Source: Paeniglutamicibacter gangotriensis Lz1y (GTDB lineage: Bacteria; Actinomycetota; Actinomycetes; Actinomycetales; Micrococcaceae). Taken from it: 64,000 bases of DNA. The stretch covers positions 1 through 64,000 of the forward strand of contig NZ_AOCK01000006.1 in NCBI RefSeq assembly GCF_000348945.1. The letters run 5' to 3'. The notes beneath the pieces were generated by a model. It had not been told where the DNA came from, searched no databases, and saw nothing but the letters and a program-made list of their open reading frames with translations. The position numbers and the translations under genes are program-made. Shown here in pieces: positions 43,966 through 52,251 of this stretch (position 1 is the stretch's first letter; each line of letters begins with the position of its first letter).

Positions 43966-45402
43966 ATGGCAAAGAAGTCATCTCGCAAGGCCGCTTCGAC
44001 CGGGAAAACCCCGGCCGTTCCCGCCGGTGAGGCGACCTACGCGGAGCTTCTAGCCCGCGGCACAAACATTGACGCCTTAATCGTTGAACATGTTACGGCT
44101 CAGGGCCCCGCAGGGCTCCTGGGCTTGGCCGCCGCGGTGAACACCTTCGGCGTCCTAGCCGACACCCACGAAGCAATGGCCGTAGTCCGCGCCTGCGAAG
44201 CACTGAAATCTGTCGTCACCGCTATGCAGGCCCAACACGCGATCAGCTACCAAGATTCCCTGATCAGCTACCACCGGGAGCTGGGGGTGCGGGAGAAGAA
44301 CCCCGGATGGGGCTCCAACGCTGATATTGCTTTGGCCATGCATGTCTCCCGGCACCGCGGAGCGCAAACAGCCAACGAATACCGAATTCTGGTCGAGGAT
44401 CTTCCCCGGACCATTCAAGGCATGCGCAACGGAGAGGTGACGTGGGAACAGGTGAAGGTGATCATCTCCGGCATTCGCCACCTCAGTGTGGATAGCCGGA
44501 GGATGATCGATGAATTGCTCTGGGAAGAGACCCACAATTGCTTCACCGCCGGAACTGCGAAACTTCGTGAGATGGTCACCTACTGGGCGCTGATCTTGGA
44601 ACCAGCCGTTGAAGAAGACCTCGAGGCGAAAGCCGAAAAGGACCGGCACCTGGATATCTACCAGATCGATAAGTATTCGGTGCGGATCTCCGGCACCGCC
44701 CCACTGGAGCAAGGCATCGCGCTCAGGCAGGTGCTCGCCCGCAAGGTCGAAGAAGCCCGGGAGAATCCCGATGATAAACGCAACGCCTCACAGATCGGTA
44801 TCGACTCGGTGTATGAGGAGATGACTGGGCTGAAGGCCGGTGGCAGTATCCCGGTGCAATTGCTGGTGGTCATGGATCATGCGACGCTCGGCGGCGGGTC
44901 CGATAACCCGGTGCTGCTACCGGGTGCCGGATACGTTAGTGCGGCGAAGGGTCGCAGTCTTTTGGCAGGGGATCCCAAGGATCCGGTTCAGGCGTGGTGG
45001 AGGCGGCTCTTCGTGGCGCCGACTACCGGGGAATTGGTGGCTATGGATTCTAAATCCCGCCGTTTTGGTGGGAATCTGAAGCGTTTCATTTCTTTCCGCG
45101 ACCAATATTGCCGCACCCCGTATTGCAATGGGGCGATCCGGGACATGGATCATGTGGTGCAGGTGCGAAAGAACGGGAAGACCACCGCAGCGAACGCAGC
45201 AGCCAGGTGCGGCCCATGTAATCAGAACAAGGAAGCACCCGGATGGGTAGAAACGCCGGTACCGGGGGATCGACATAGCTTCAAAATCATCACCCCGAGC
45301 GGACATACCCATATTGCGAAGGCACCACCCCTGCTGGGGATCAACACCCCGACGAAGTTGACGCCACCTGTTTCCCGGAGGCCGGGACCTCAACGAAAAT
45401 AA
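43966..45402 (+). CDS. HNH endonuclease with DUF222 domain
   Basis: The 478-residue protein is of the 13E12/DUF222 type common and multi-copy in actinobacteria. The long N-terminal DUF222 helical region ends near residue 320, followed by an HNH domain: FISFRDQYCRTPYCNGAIRD, MDHVVQVRKNG (the catalytic His), then ARCGPCNQNKE. The four cysteines bind structural zinc. It starts at ATG 43966 with TTGAGGT before it. Such genes are mobile-like and often act as hot spots for recombination. The gene is complete. Confidence 0.88.
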   Translation: MAKKSSRKAASTGKTPAVPAGEATYAELLARGTNIDALIVEHVTAQGPAGLLGLAAAVNTFGVLADTHEAMAVVRACEALKSVVTAMQAQHAISYQDSLISYHRELGVREKNPGWGSNADIALAMHVSRHRGAQTANEYRILVEDLPRTIQGMRNGEVTWEQVKVIISGIRHLSVDSRRMIDELLWEETHNCFTAGTAKLREMVTYWALILEPAVEEDLEAKAEKDRHLDIYQIDKYSVRISGTAPLEQGIALRQVLARKVEEARENPDDKRNASQIGIDSVYEEMTGLKAGGSIPVQLLVVMDHATLGGGSDNPVLLPGAGYVSAAKGRSLLAGDPKDPVQAWWRRLFVAPTTGELVAMDSKSRRFGGNLKRFISFRDQYCRTPYCNGAIRDMDHVVQVRKNGKTTAANAAARCGPCNQNKEAPGWVETPVPGDRHSFKIITPSGHTHIAKAPPLLGINTPTKLTPPVSRRPGPQRK

Positions 45403-45716
45403 ACCCAGATCCTCCGAAACACCCCTGATATCACGCGAGCACTTTAGCTGAGGCACGCGGCACCACCACCTGCGATATCAGAATGACGAGGGGCTCGACC
45501 GTTCTCTTCCATCGTTGAGTCCCTCGGAAGCCCGCATGTACCTAAGCTTTGTGTGGAAAGATCAGGACATTCGCAACCGGTGCTGGGTGGACCATAACTC
45601 TGCGCCCGCGGCAGGACCTGCGGCCATTACCCGACGACGCGACTATGGTCTGCCTGGATACTGAACGCTATTTCACGGTTACCGTCGAGTGCGCAGGCGT
45701 CCGAAGCTATCTGCTC
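45403..45716. other. Intergenic spacer
   Basis: No recognisable gene. A plus frame runs into the end of the next minus gene, but has no family features. The region separates the HNH gene from the convergent hypothetical gene. Confidence 0.4.
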
Positions 45717-46568
45717 TCAGCCCTCGAGTGCGTAATCCACCTCGGAGCGCAACGGCCACCGGGTGACTGACTCGAACGGGTCGGTGTCGCGGGGGTGTGC
45801 CGCTTCCATCAATTCATGGGCAACATCCAGTACCAAGGCGCCTAGCTGGCCCTCATAGATCATCAGGCTGATGCGCAGCGGCGTGCCATCGGCACTAGTG
45901 AAGTCCGCATGCACCGGGAAAGTATAGTTTCGCGGAAGAGTGAGAGCGGCATCTTCCGGAACCACGAAGGACAGCTCGGAGGTGAATTCTCCGTCGTCGC
46001 CCCAATATTGTTCCTTGGCCTCAGTGAGTTGCTCGCGCAGGACGCTCGAACCGTATTCGTCGGTGGCCTCAAGCAGGCCAGCCACCAGGTCCCGGACCTC
46101 GCTAGTCAGCTCGCGCTCGGGGGCTTCGGCGAATGCGTCTCCGATGATATTGGTTCCGGTCCTGTTCTTGGAAGGCGATTCCATCAGTTCCATGGCGGCA
46201 AGCAGGACCCCGGAGCCAATGGCCATCAGCGGGCGGGGGTTCTTGATGCCGCGGCGCACTAGGGATTGATGGATCTTCGCATCGACAACAAAACCGAACT
46301 TGGTGCCGGCCATGCTCAATGCGGCCAGGCCGAGTGCCACCGAACCCCGAAATGCCTTTCCCGGGGCAAACCCGTCCCTCGGAGAAGTCGCGAACCAGCC
46401 CACAGCAGCGAGGCCCGCGCCGCTGCCAAGGTAGATTCCCGCCAGCGTTCTGGGACGCAGCTTGGCTGGGTCAACCAGCGTCAAGGCTCCGCCTGCCACA
46501 CCCATCAGGAGCGAATTGCCAAGTCGTGAGCGGAATGTCGGTGAAGCCTTTTCTACGTAATCTGCCAT
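45717..46568 (-). CDS. Hypothetical protein with hydrophobic N-terminal half
   Basis: About 283 residues. The N-terminal third has two hydrophobic segments (NSLLMGVAGGALTLV and IYLGSGAGLAAVGWFA), then SVALGLAALSMAG. The C-terminal half is soluble with charged residues (YWGDDGEFTSELSFVVPED). The start at 46568 has no good ribosome-binding site; an ATG at 46625 is also possible. I do not recognise a family. Confidence 0.6.
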   Translation of the reverse strand: MADYVEKASPTFRSRLGNSLLMGVAGGALTLVDPAKLRPRTLAGIYLGSGAGLAAVGWFATSPRDGFAPGKAFRGSVALGLAALSMAGTKFGFVVDAKIHQSLVRRGIKNPRPLMAIGSGVLLAAMELMESPSKNRTGTNIIGDAFAEAPERELTSEVRDLVAGLLEATDEYGSSVLREQLTEAKEQYWGDDGEFTSELSFVVPEDAALTLPRNYTFPVHADFTSADGTPLRISLMIYEGQLGALVLDVAHELMEAAHPRDTDPFESVTRWPLRSEVDYALEG

Positions 46569-46998
46569 TTGACCAGCGTACAAGCTAACTTCCGACGCAG
46601 CGGGTCGACGCACGGCCGTGCTCATAACCAGAGTGCCGTGCCCAAGCCCTTCCTCGCAGCGATCCGTGGGTGCTGCGTCACGGGGCGGCGGCCGAATTTC
46701 GCCACTGTGATGACAGCTTCTCTTTCGGTCTGGAAGATCCGTAAACCACCAGCTTGAACAAAAACGACAGTCGCCGACGACACGCCGGCAGCTGCCCGGT
46801 TCCACGGTGGTCACGAGATGCACCCCTCGTGTCCCGAGCTACCGGCGGATCGCTTCCTCATCCAAAGAAGACGATGATCAGCAGACCGGATTAGAAGGTC
46901 CACGACACATTTTTGAATTGGATGCCAGCTGGGCACAGCCTGAAGCTAAACTGAGCAGCTGATCACTCGTTAGCAAACTTCATGTAGGGGGAATCTCA
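46569..46998. other. Intergenic spacer before the lipoprotein nuclease
   Basis: About 430 bases between two divergent genes. AT-richer patches (TTTTTGAATTGG near 46910-46921, AAGCTAAACTGAG near 46944-46956) suggest promoters, but no paired elements with good spacing are seen. No coding sequence is supported. Confidence 0.4.
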
Positions 46999-48177
46999 TT
47001 GTTCGGGGGAAATGAAGCGACCAGTAGGGCCGCGCAAAGAATGGGCAGAATCGTTGCCGGCGTAGTGGCATTCGGATTTGTTGTCACCGGATGCACGCAG
47101 GCGCCGCCACCGTCAACGGACCATGGCGATGGGGCCACCGTCGTCCGGGTCATCGACGGCGATACGATCGTGGCTGACCTCTCGGGGACCGAGACCACGG
47201 TGCGGCTGTTGAACATCGATACGCCGGAAACCAAGCACCCGGACAAGCCGGTTGAATGCCTGGGACTTGAGGCCACCGAGTACACCAAGACGCTGTTGGC
47301 GCCCGGTGACAAGATCGAGTTGGCCTACGATGTCAGTCGACTAGACCCCTACGGTAGAACACTTGCCGGTGTCTACAAGGAGGGGAGTCTGGTCAACGCG
47401 GACATCGCTGCTGCTGGTCTCGGTGTCGCGGTCCTCTTCCAGCCCAACGAACGCTTCTACGCCGAAGTTCTGGCCGCCGAGCAACAAGCGCAAGATGGCA
47501 GCAAGGGACTGTTCGGGGCAGATGTCGCGTGCACGATTCCGGCCATGGTTGAGGACGCGATTGCTGGGCTCGAGGAGCTTGAAGAATCCGTGCCGGCCAA
47601 CGCCGATGCCGTTGGATCGGCGCTGGGCGTCGTTACGGCCGCGATTGTGGCAGGAAAGGCCAAGAGTGCAGCATTACAAGCGCTGGATTCCACTGGAGAT
47701 GCGGTGCAGGGTGCAGTGTGGGCAGCACGAAAGTCCTCCTATGCCCCGTTGCTCGCCGCGGCCATGAAACGGGCCACCTCAATTGAAGAGGACCTCACGA
47801 CCAAGCAAGCTGCACTGGCCCAGGCCAAGAAGGAAGCCGACGCTCGGAAACAGGCCGAGGCGAAGGCAGCTGCCGCAAAGCAAGCGAAGGCCGAGGCTGC
47901 CGCAAAGGCAAAGGCAAAGGCCAAGGCGGAACGCAAAGCTGTCGCTGCGCGTCAAGAGGCGGCGCGAAAGAAGGCAGCCGAAAAGAAGGCCGTCGAGAGC
48001 CGGAGACAGTCGACTCCGAAGCCGACATACCGGCCTCCGGTCCAGAAAGCCAAGCCTCGACCCCAACCAAAATCAAAGTCGAAACCAAGAAGCGGCAGTT
48101 CCAAGGACGGTTACACCGGTCCGCGCTGCTACGCGCCCGGTGGCAAGACCTATAAGCCGTGTGGATCAAAGAAGTAG
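46999..48177 (+). CDS. Lipoprotein thermonuclease with charged helical tail
   Basis: The 392-residue protein has a lipobox VVTGC at about residue 32 (cleavage before Cys), then a staphylococcal-nuclease (SNase) domain: VVRVIDGDTIVADL, LLNIDTPETKHP with catalytic-type Asp and Glu, and DPYGRTLAGVY with Arg. After residue 190 comes an alanine-rich region and a long Lys/Ala/Glu helix (260-340), then a Pro/Lys-rich stretch and a small GPRCYAPGGKTYKPC end with two cysteines. A surface-anchored DNase/RNase is likely. TTG 46999 is chosen from the GTAGGGGGAATC site before it. Confidence 0.82.
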   Translation: MFGGNEATSRAAQRMGRIVAGVVAFGFVVTGCTQAPPPSTDHGDGATVVRVIDGDTIVADLSGTETTVRLLNIDTPETKHPDKPVECLGLEATEYTKTLLAPGDKIELAYDVSRLDPYGRTLAGVYKEGSLVNADIAAAGLGVAVLFQPNERFYAEVLAAEQQAQDGSKGLFGADVACTIPAMVEDAIAGLEELEESVPANADAVGSALGVVTAAIVAGKAKSAALQALDSTGDAVQGAVWAARKSSYAPLLAAAMKRATSIEEDLTTKQAALAQAKKEADARKQAEAKAAAAKQAKAEAAAKAKAKAKAERKAVAARQEAARKKAAEKKAVESRRQSTPKPTYRPPVQKAKPRPQPKSKSKPRSGSSKDGYTGPRCYAPGGKTYKPCGSKK

Positions 48178-48351
48178 AGACCGTCGGTGGGCGGGGCATC
48201 GCTTCCGGTGTCCCGGCACACGGGCGACTTGCGTTAAGGATTGTCGCGGTAGGTTCCCCTCCAGCCCTCGCCATGTCCTCGTCGGGTATTCCTTGCTAGA
48301 CTCCGCGGCAAGTGGCGGCACGCCGGGTGCCGCCGGAGAAGGAGTTGTGAC

Positions 48352-48816
48352 ATGGACGAGCTGCAGCAACAGCTTCCTCCGGATCTTGCCGAACTTGCCG
48401 AGCAATTCGCATCCGCTGCCGCTCCATTCGAGTCGGAGCGCGACGAGGACACGGCAGCCGACGGACACGCGGCGATGCTCGAGATCGCGGGTTTCCTGGT
48501 GGGCGTTGTCGGACTCTTGGTGTCCCTGATCGGCGTCTACACCTCCGGCACCGAGGCCCGGCGCAAGCGTGTTCCGGACTTCGAGGAACTGCTCGATGCC
48601 TTGGTCGCCGGAACCATCACGGCCGAACAGGCAACAGCCGTCTTGGCCCGCTGGAAGCCCGAACTCACCCCGGTGGAAGTGGCCGAGCAACTCGAGAGCG
48701 GGAACATCGACCGCTACAAACGTGTCCTGAGTCTGCTGGGCTACCCGCCGGAAGTCGTCGATCAGATCCTGCAGTCGAGCTTCGGGAAGATCGCCGATTT
48801 GGCGAAGAACCCCTGA
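48352..48816 (+). CDS. Small single-pass membrane protein of unknown function
   Basis: The 154-residue protein has an acidic N-terminus, one membrane segment (MLEIAGFLVGVVGLLVSLIG) near residue 43, and a soluble helical C-terminus with DFEELLDALVAGTITAEQAT, which reads like a short-domain tandem. AAGGAG precedes the ATG. It is alone between the nuclease and cysteine-hydrolase genes. I do not recognise its family. Confidence 0.65.
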   Translation: MDELQQQLPPDLAELAEQFASAAAPFESERDEDTAADGHAAMLEIAGFLVGVVGLLVSLIGVYTSGTEARRKRVPDFEELLDALVAGTITAEQATAVLARWKPELTPVEVAEQLESGNIDRYKRVLSLLGYPPEVVDQILQSSFGKIADLAKNP

Positions 48817-49109
48817 GACCGAGGTTGATTGGCACCATCGCTGCGTTCTTTAGTCGCCGCACGCTCTCGAGTCGGAGGGTGATCTCAAGCGCTCCTTGAT
48901 GCTGACACGGATTTCCGTTGCAACGTCCGGGATGGTTCACGGCCAGGGTCTCCACGTGGTTGGCGCAACCCTCAGCAAGGGAAAATCCCTTGGCCCGGCG
49001 GGTAAGAGGTGCGAGGCAGATGGTGTGGTGGCGTCCATTTCGAACTATCGCCTCGACGCGTAAGTTAGTGGCTGGAAATGCCCCCACTACTGCTTGAGGA
49101 CATGGAGCC

Positions 49110-49664
49110 ATGAGTACATTTTCAGATCGGAACCGCACCGCACTGATCGTGATCGACGTCCAAAACGATGTTGTAGCCGAGGCCTACCGGCGCGAAGAAA
49201 CCATCGAAAACATCAGCACTCTGGTGATACGTGCCCGCGCGGCCCGGACACCGGTCATCTGGGTGCAGCATTCCGATGAGGAGCTCGTCAAGGGCAGTCC
49301 CGGATGGGAGATCGTTCCGGAGCTGTCGCCGGCGGCGGACGAGCCGAGGATCGAGAAGATCTACGGGGATTCCTTTGAAGCTACCAATCTTGAGCAGACG
49401 CTTGCCTCCGCCGGCGTCGGCAAGCTGGTGGTCTCCGGTGCCGAATCGGATGCCTGCATCCGCTCGACCGTCCATGGGGGCTTCACCCGCGGCTACGACG
49501 TGACGCTGGTATCTGATGCGCATACCACCAGCGATATGACCGAATGGGGAGCTCCCGCACCCGAGGTCGCCATCTCCCACATCAACCTCTACTGGCAATT
49601 CCAAGGTGCGCCACAGCGCACGGCAGCCGTCGTGGCGACAGACTCCGTCGATTTCGGTTCCTGA
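49110..49664 (+). CDS. Cysteine hydrolase (isochorismatase-like)
   Basis: The 184-residue protein has the isochorismatase-fold catalytic triad: LIVIDVQNDVV (Asp), RIEKIYGDSFEATN (Lys), and SGAESDACIRSTVHGGFTRG (Cys). Members hydrolyse amides or vinyl ethers such as nicotinamide, ureidoacrylate or N-carbamoyl compounds. The exact substrate is not clear. GGAG lies before ATG 49110. It converges with the methyltransferase gene. Confidence 0.85.
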   Translation: MSTFSDRNRTALIVIDVQNDVVAEAYRREETIENISTLVIRARAARTPVIWVQHSDEELVKGSPGWEIVPELSPAADEPRIEKIYGDSFEATNLEQTLASAGVGKLVVSGAESDACIRSTVHGGFTRGYDVTLVSDAHTTSDMTEWGAPAPEVAISHINLYWQFQGAPQRTAAVVATDSVDFGS

Positions 49665-49676
49665 CCTCGGACCTCC

Positions 49677-50552
49677 CTAGCCCTGGCTGATCCGGGCTGC
49701 CCACACCGTGCGACTGCCGCGCATCGCTAGGTCGTTGCGCTTGAACACCGACTGGGGTCCGTCATCGTCCAACAGCATTTCCAGGTCCTGCAGGTCCGCG
49801 ACGCTCAGCGAGTCTTGGAGCGCGGCGTGCATCCGGGATAGCCACCGGTGCGCGGCACGCGCCACCAGCTTCTGGTCATCATCGATGGCGTAGTCGAAGG
49901 TGCGTTGCTCGATCATGGCCATCCCCGCGTTGTGGATCGGACCGGCCCAGTCCGGGTGGGCGTTCCAGCTGGCGCTGTCCGCGGCCTCGTGGCATCGTTC
50001 CTCCAGGCCAGGGACGCCGAATCCCAGCTCCCGGGGCAAGTAGCGGGGGAATTTGTCCATCTCCACGACCACCAGCATCCCGTCGGCGGACAGCGTCGTG
50101 GCGATGTGCTCGAAGACCCGTGCCGGGTTGCCCATGTGGTGCATGGAGGATGCGGCCCAGACCAGGTCGACGTCCTTGGCTTCGGGCCACGCCTGGTCCA
50201 GGTCCACCTGGGCAGTGGAGATACGCGGGCTCAGCCCGTGTTCATCAGCCGTCGCAACTAGCCGCCCAAGCATGAACTCGGACTGGTCGACAGCCAGGAC
50301 GCTTGCTTCCGGGAAGGTGCGGGCCAGACCGAGTGTGCCGGTGCCCGTTCCGGCGCCCAAGTCCATGATGCTGCGGGGGTTCTGGTGGTGCCCGGCGGTC
50401 CACTCAAAGATCTGCCGCAGGTGCTCTTTCAGGAGCAGGGCGTCGAGGTCGAGCATCTGGGCCATGCCCTGCTCATCGGAATGCTGGTGGTCGTTGTGGC
50501 TGCCGTGAGCGTGCGGGTGGTGGCCGGGTGAGTGTTCGTGGTGCGTCGTCAT
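49677..50552 (-). CDS. Class I SAM-dependent methyltransferase
   Basis: The 291-residue protein starts with a His-rich metal-binding-like stretch (residues 4-26, about ten His), then the methyltransferase fold: MDLGAGTGTGTLGLARTFPE (motif I), VLAVDQSEFMLGRL, and DLVWAASSMHHMGNP (motif with post II). It is divergent from the XRE-cupin regulator with 47 bases between, a common pair, so the regulator probably controls it. The histidine head may sense or bind metals. Confidence 0.85.
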   Translation of the reverse strand: MTTHHEHSPGHHPHAHGSHNDHQHSDEQGMAQMLDLDALLLKEHLRQIFEWTAGHHQNPRSIMDLGAGTGTGTLGLARTFPEASVLAVDQSEFMLGRLVATADEHGLSPRISTAQVDLDQAWPEAKDVDLVWAASSMHHMGNPARVFEHIATTLSADGMLVVVEMDKFPRYLPRELGFGVPGLEERCHEAADSASWNAHPDWAGPIHNAGMAMIEQRTFDYAIDDDQKLVARAAHRWLSRMHAALQDSLSVADLQDLEMLLDDDGPQSVFKRNDLAMRGSRTVWAARISQG

Positions 50553-50599
50553 GATGCTAGCCTAACCATTGCATGCGCTGGTGGCATACACTCTTGCGT

Positions 50600-51187
50600 A
50601 TGACGCAAGAAGATCTTTCCATGGACACCGTGATCCGCCAACGACTCAAGGGTCTGCGACTGGCCAAGGGCTGGTCACTGGATGCGCTGGCCGCCCGCTG
50701 CTTCATGAGCCCCTCGACACTGAGCCGCATCGAGACCGGGCATCGCCGCATCGCCCTGGATCAGCTGGTTCCCCTGGCCAAGGCCCTGGGCACCAGCCTG
50801 GACCAGCTGGTGGAGCCCACCAGTGATGAGGACGTGGTGATCCGCCCCGAGCCCGAACACCAGGTAGGGCTCAGCGTCTGGATGCTCTCTCGTGAGCATT
50901 CGTCCAATGGAACCACGGTGGCCAAGATGCGCATCACCCCCGAACGCACCATGGCTAATCTCGAGCTCAGCGTGCACCCGGGCCGCGAATGGTTCACGGT
51001 GCTCTCCGGAACCGTGTCCCTGGTGCTCGGCGAGCGCACCATCCTGGTGGGTGAAGGGCAGGCTGCCGAATTCTCTACGATGGTTCCGCATCGTATTGGC
51101 GCCCACGAGGGGCCGGTGGAGATCCTGACGATCATGGACCACGGCGGTGAACGTGCCCACCTGCACCCGGAGCACGCAGCGGACTAG
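50600..51187 (+). CDS. XRE-family regulator with cupin domain
   Basis: The 195-residue protein has an HTH (LKGLRLAKGWSLDALAARCFMS then STLSRIETGHRRI) at residues 10-50 and a C-terminal cupin barrel (HPGREWFTVLSGTVSLVLGE). Such regulators respond to small molecules or metals bound in the cupin. The divergent arrangement with the methyltransferase suggests control of that gene and itself. ATG 50600 is preferred because the HTH begins shortly after. Its last bases overlap the end of the LysR gene. Confidence 0.85.
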   Translation: MTQEDLSMDTVIRQRLKGLRLAKGWSLDALAARCFMSPSTLSRIETGHRRIALDQLVPLAKALGTSLDQLVEPTSDEDVVIRPEPEHQVGLSVWMLSREHSSNGTTVAKMRITPERTMANLELSVHPGREWFTVLSGTVSLVLGERTILVGEGQAAEFSTMVPHRIGAHEGPVEILTIMDHGGERAHLHPEHAAD

Positions 51188-52128
51188 GTTCGATCCTCGG
51201 TGCGCGACCGGCTTCCGGAAATCCGGTGCGCCGAGGCGGCGGCTTGCGTGAGCACCTCAAGGGCTTCGGCCAGCACCGGCTGGGAACCGCTGCCCCGGCG
51301 CACCACGGTGCGGATATGCCGCGAGGGGGCCGGATCCCCGCGCAGCGGCACCCGGGTGATCGGATACCCGGCCGGAATCCTGGCCAGTCGCGGGATCAGG
51401 CACACCCCGAAGCCTGCGGCCACCAGCGCCGCAGCGGTGTCCCATTCGACCGCCTCGTGGGCCACCATCGGGGTGAAGCCAGCCTCGGCACAGGAGTTGA
51501 ACACCAGTTGGCGGTGTGGACGCCCGGGACGATCAACGATCCATGGTTGGTCCGCGGTTTCCGCCAGCCCCACCGCGGGCCGGGAAGCCAGCGGGTGGCC
51601 CCCCGGAACCAGCAGTTCCAACGGGTCATCGAGTAAGAAGTGTTGGTCGAAGCGGCTATCGGCCGTCGGCGGGGTGGCCTCGGTGGAGACGATCACCGCA
51701 AGGTCGGCATCGTCGGCCAGCAACAGGTCAAAGCATTCGGAGGGGTCTGCCTCGATGATCCGCACCTCCATCGCCGGGCGACTGGCCCGCAGCGCGGTGA
51801 CCACCGCGGGCAGCAGGGCCGCGGCGCCGGTGGAAAATCCGCAGATCCGTAGCGAACCGGCGTAGCTGCCGGATTCGGCGGCCAGCAGCCCGCGGATATG
51901 TTCCCAGCTGGAGAACAGCGAATCGACGTGGCTGAGCAGGATGCGCGCGGCCGGGGTCAACCGGACCCCGCGGCCCTGCGGGACCAACAGCATCACATCG
52001 AGGTCCTCACCAAGGGTGCGCAACTGGTGGGAAACGGCGGAGGGTGTGTAGTGCAGGGCCTTAGCGGTGGCGGTGACAGTCCCGTGGGCAGCAAGCATGC
52101 GCAGCACGTGGAGCCTCGGATCGATCAT
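51184..52128 (-). CDS. LysR-family transcriptional regulator
   Basis: The 314-residue protein has the LysR winged-helix N-terminus (LHVLRMLAAHGTVTATAKAL, SAVSHQLRTLGEDL) and a periplasmic-binding-like effector domain. It is divergent from the demethylation operon with 123 bases between and probably activates it when substrate is present. Its start is fixed by MIDPRLH. A palindrome in the intergenic region is a likely operator. Confidence 0.9.
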   Translation of the reverse strand: MIDPRLHVLRMLAAHGTVTATAKALHYTPSAVSHQLRTLGEDLDVMLLVPQGRGVRLTPAARILLSHVDSLFSSWEHIRGLLAAESGSYAGSLRICGFSTGAAALLPAVVTALRASRPAMEVRIIEADPSECFDLLLADDADLAVIVSTEATPPTADSRFDQHFLLDDPLELLVPGGHPLASRPAVGLAETADQPWIVDRPGRPHRQLVFNSCAEAGFTPMVAHEAVEWDTAAALVAAGFGVCLIPRLARIPAGYPITRVPLRGDPAPSRHIRTVVRRGSGSQPVLAEALEVLTQAAASAHRISGSRSRTEDRT

Positions 52129-52146
52129 GCAAGAAGATTACACGGT

Positions 52147-52166
52147 AGCTTGCGAATTCGTTTGCT
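52147..52166. promoter_or_regulatory. Candidate LysR operator
   Basis: A 20-base imperfect palindrome, AGC-TTG-CGAATTCG-TTT-GCT, lies between the LysR start (52128) and the demethylase start (52252). The core CGAATTCG and outer AGC/GCT arms match exactly, as expected for a LysR-type site (T-N11-A). It is placed to control both directions. Confidence 0.45.
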
Positions 52167-52251
52167 GGTACTCATCAATGATGCGCGTCACACTTAAGCC
52201 AACGGGTCCGAGGGGATCGGGGTACCCGGAGAGCGGAAAGGGCGCCCACAT

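Noticed and set aside
48178-48351. Terminator after the nuclease gene
   Set aside because: No stem of useful length with a T-rich tail could be found by reading.
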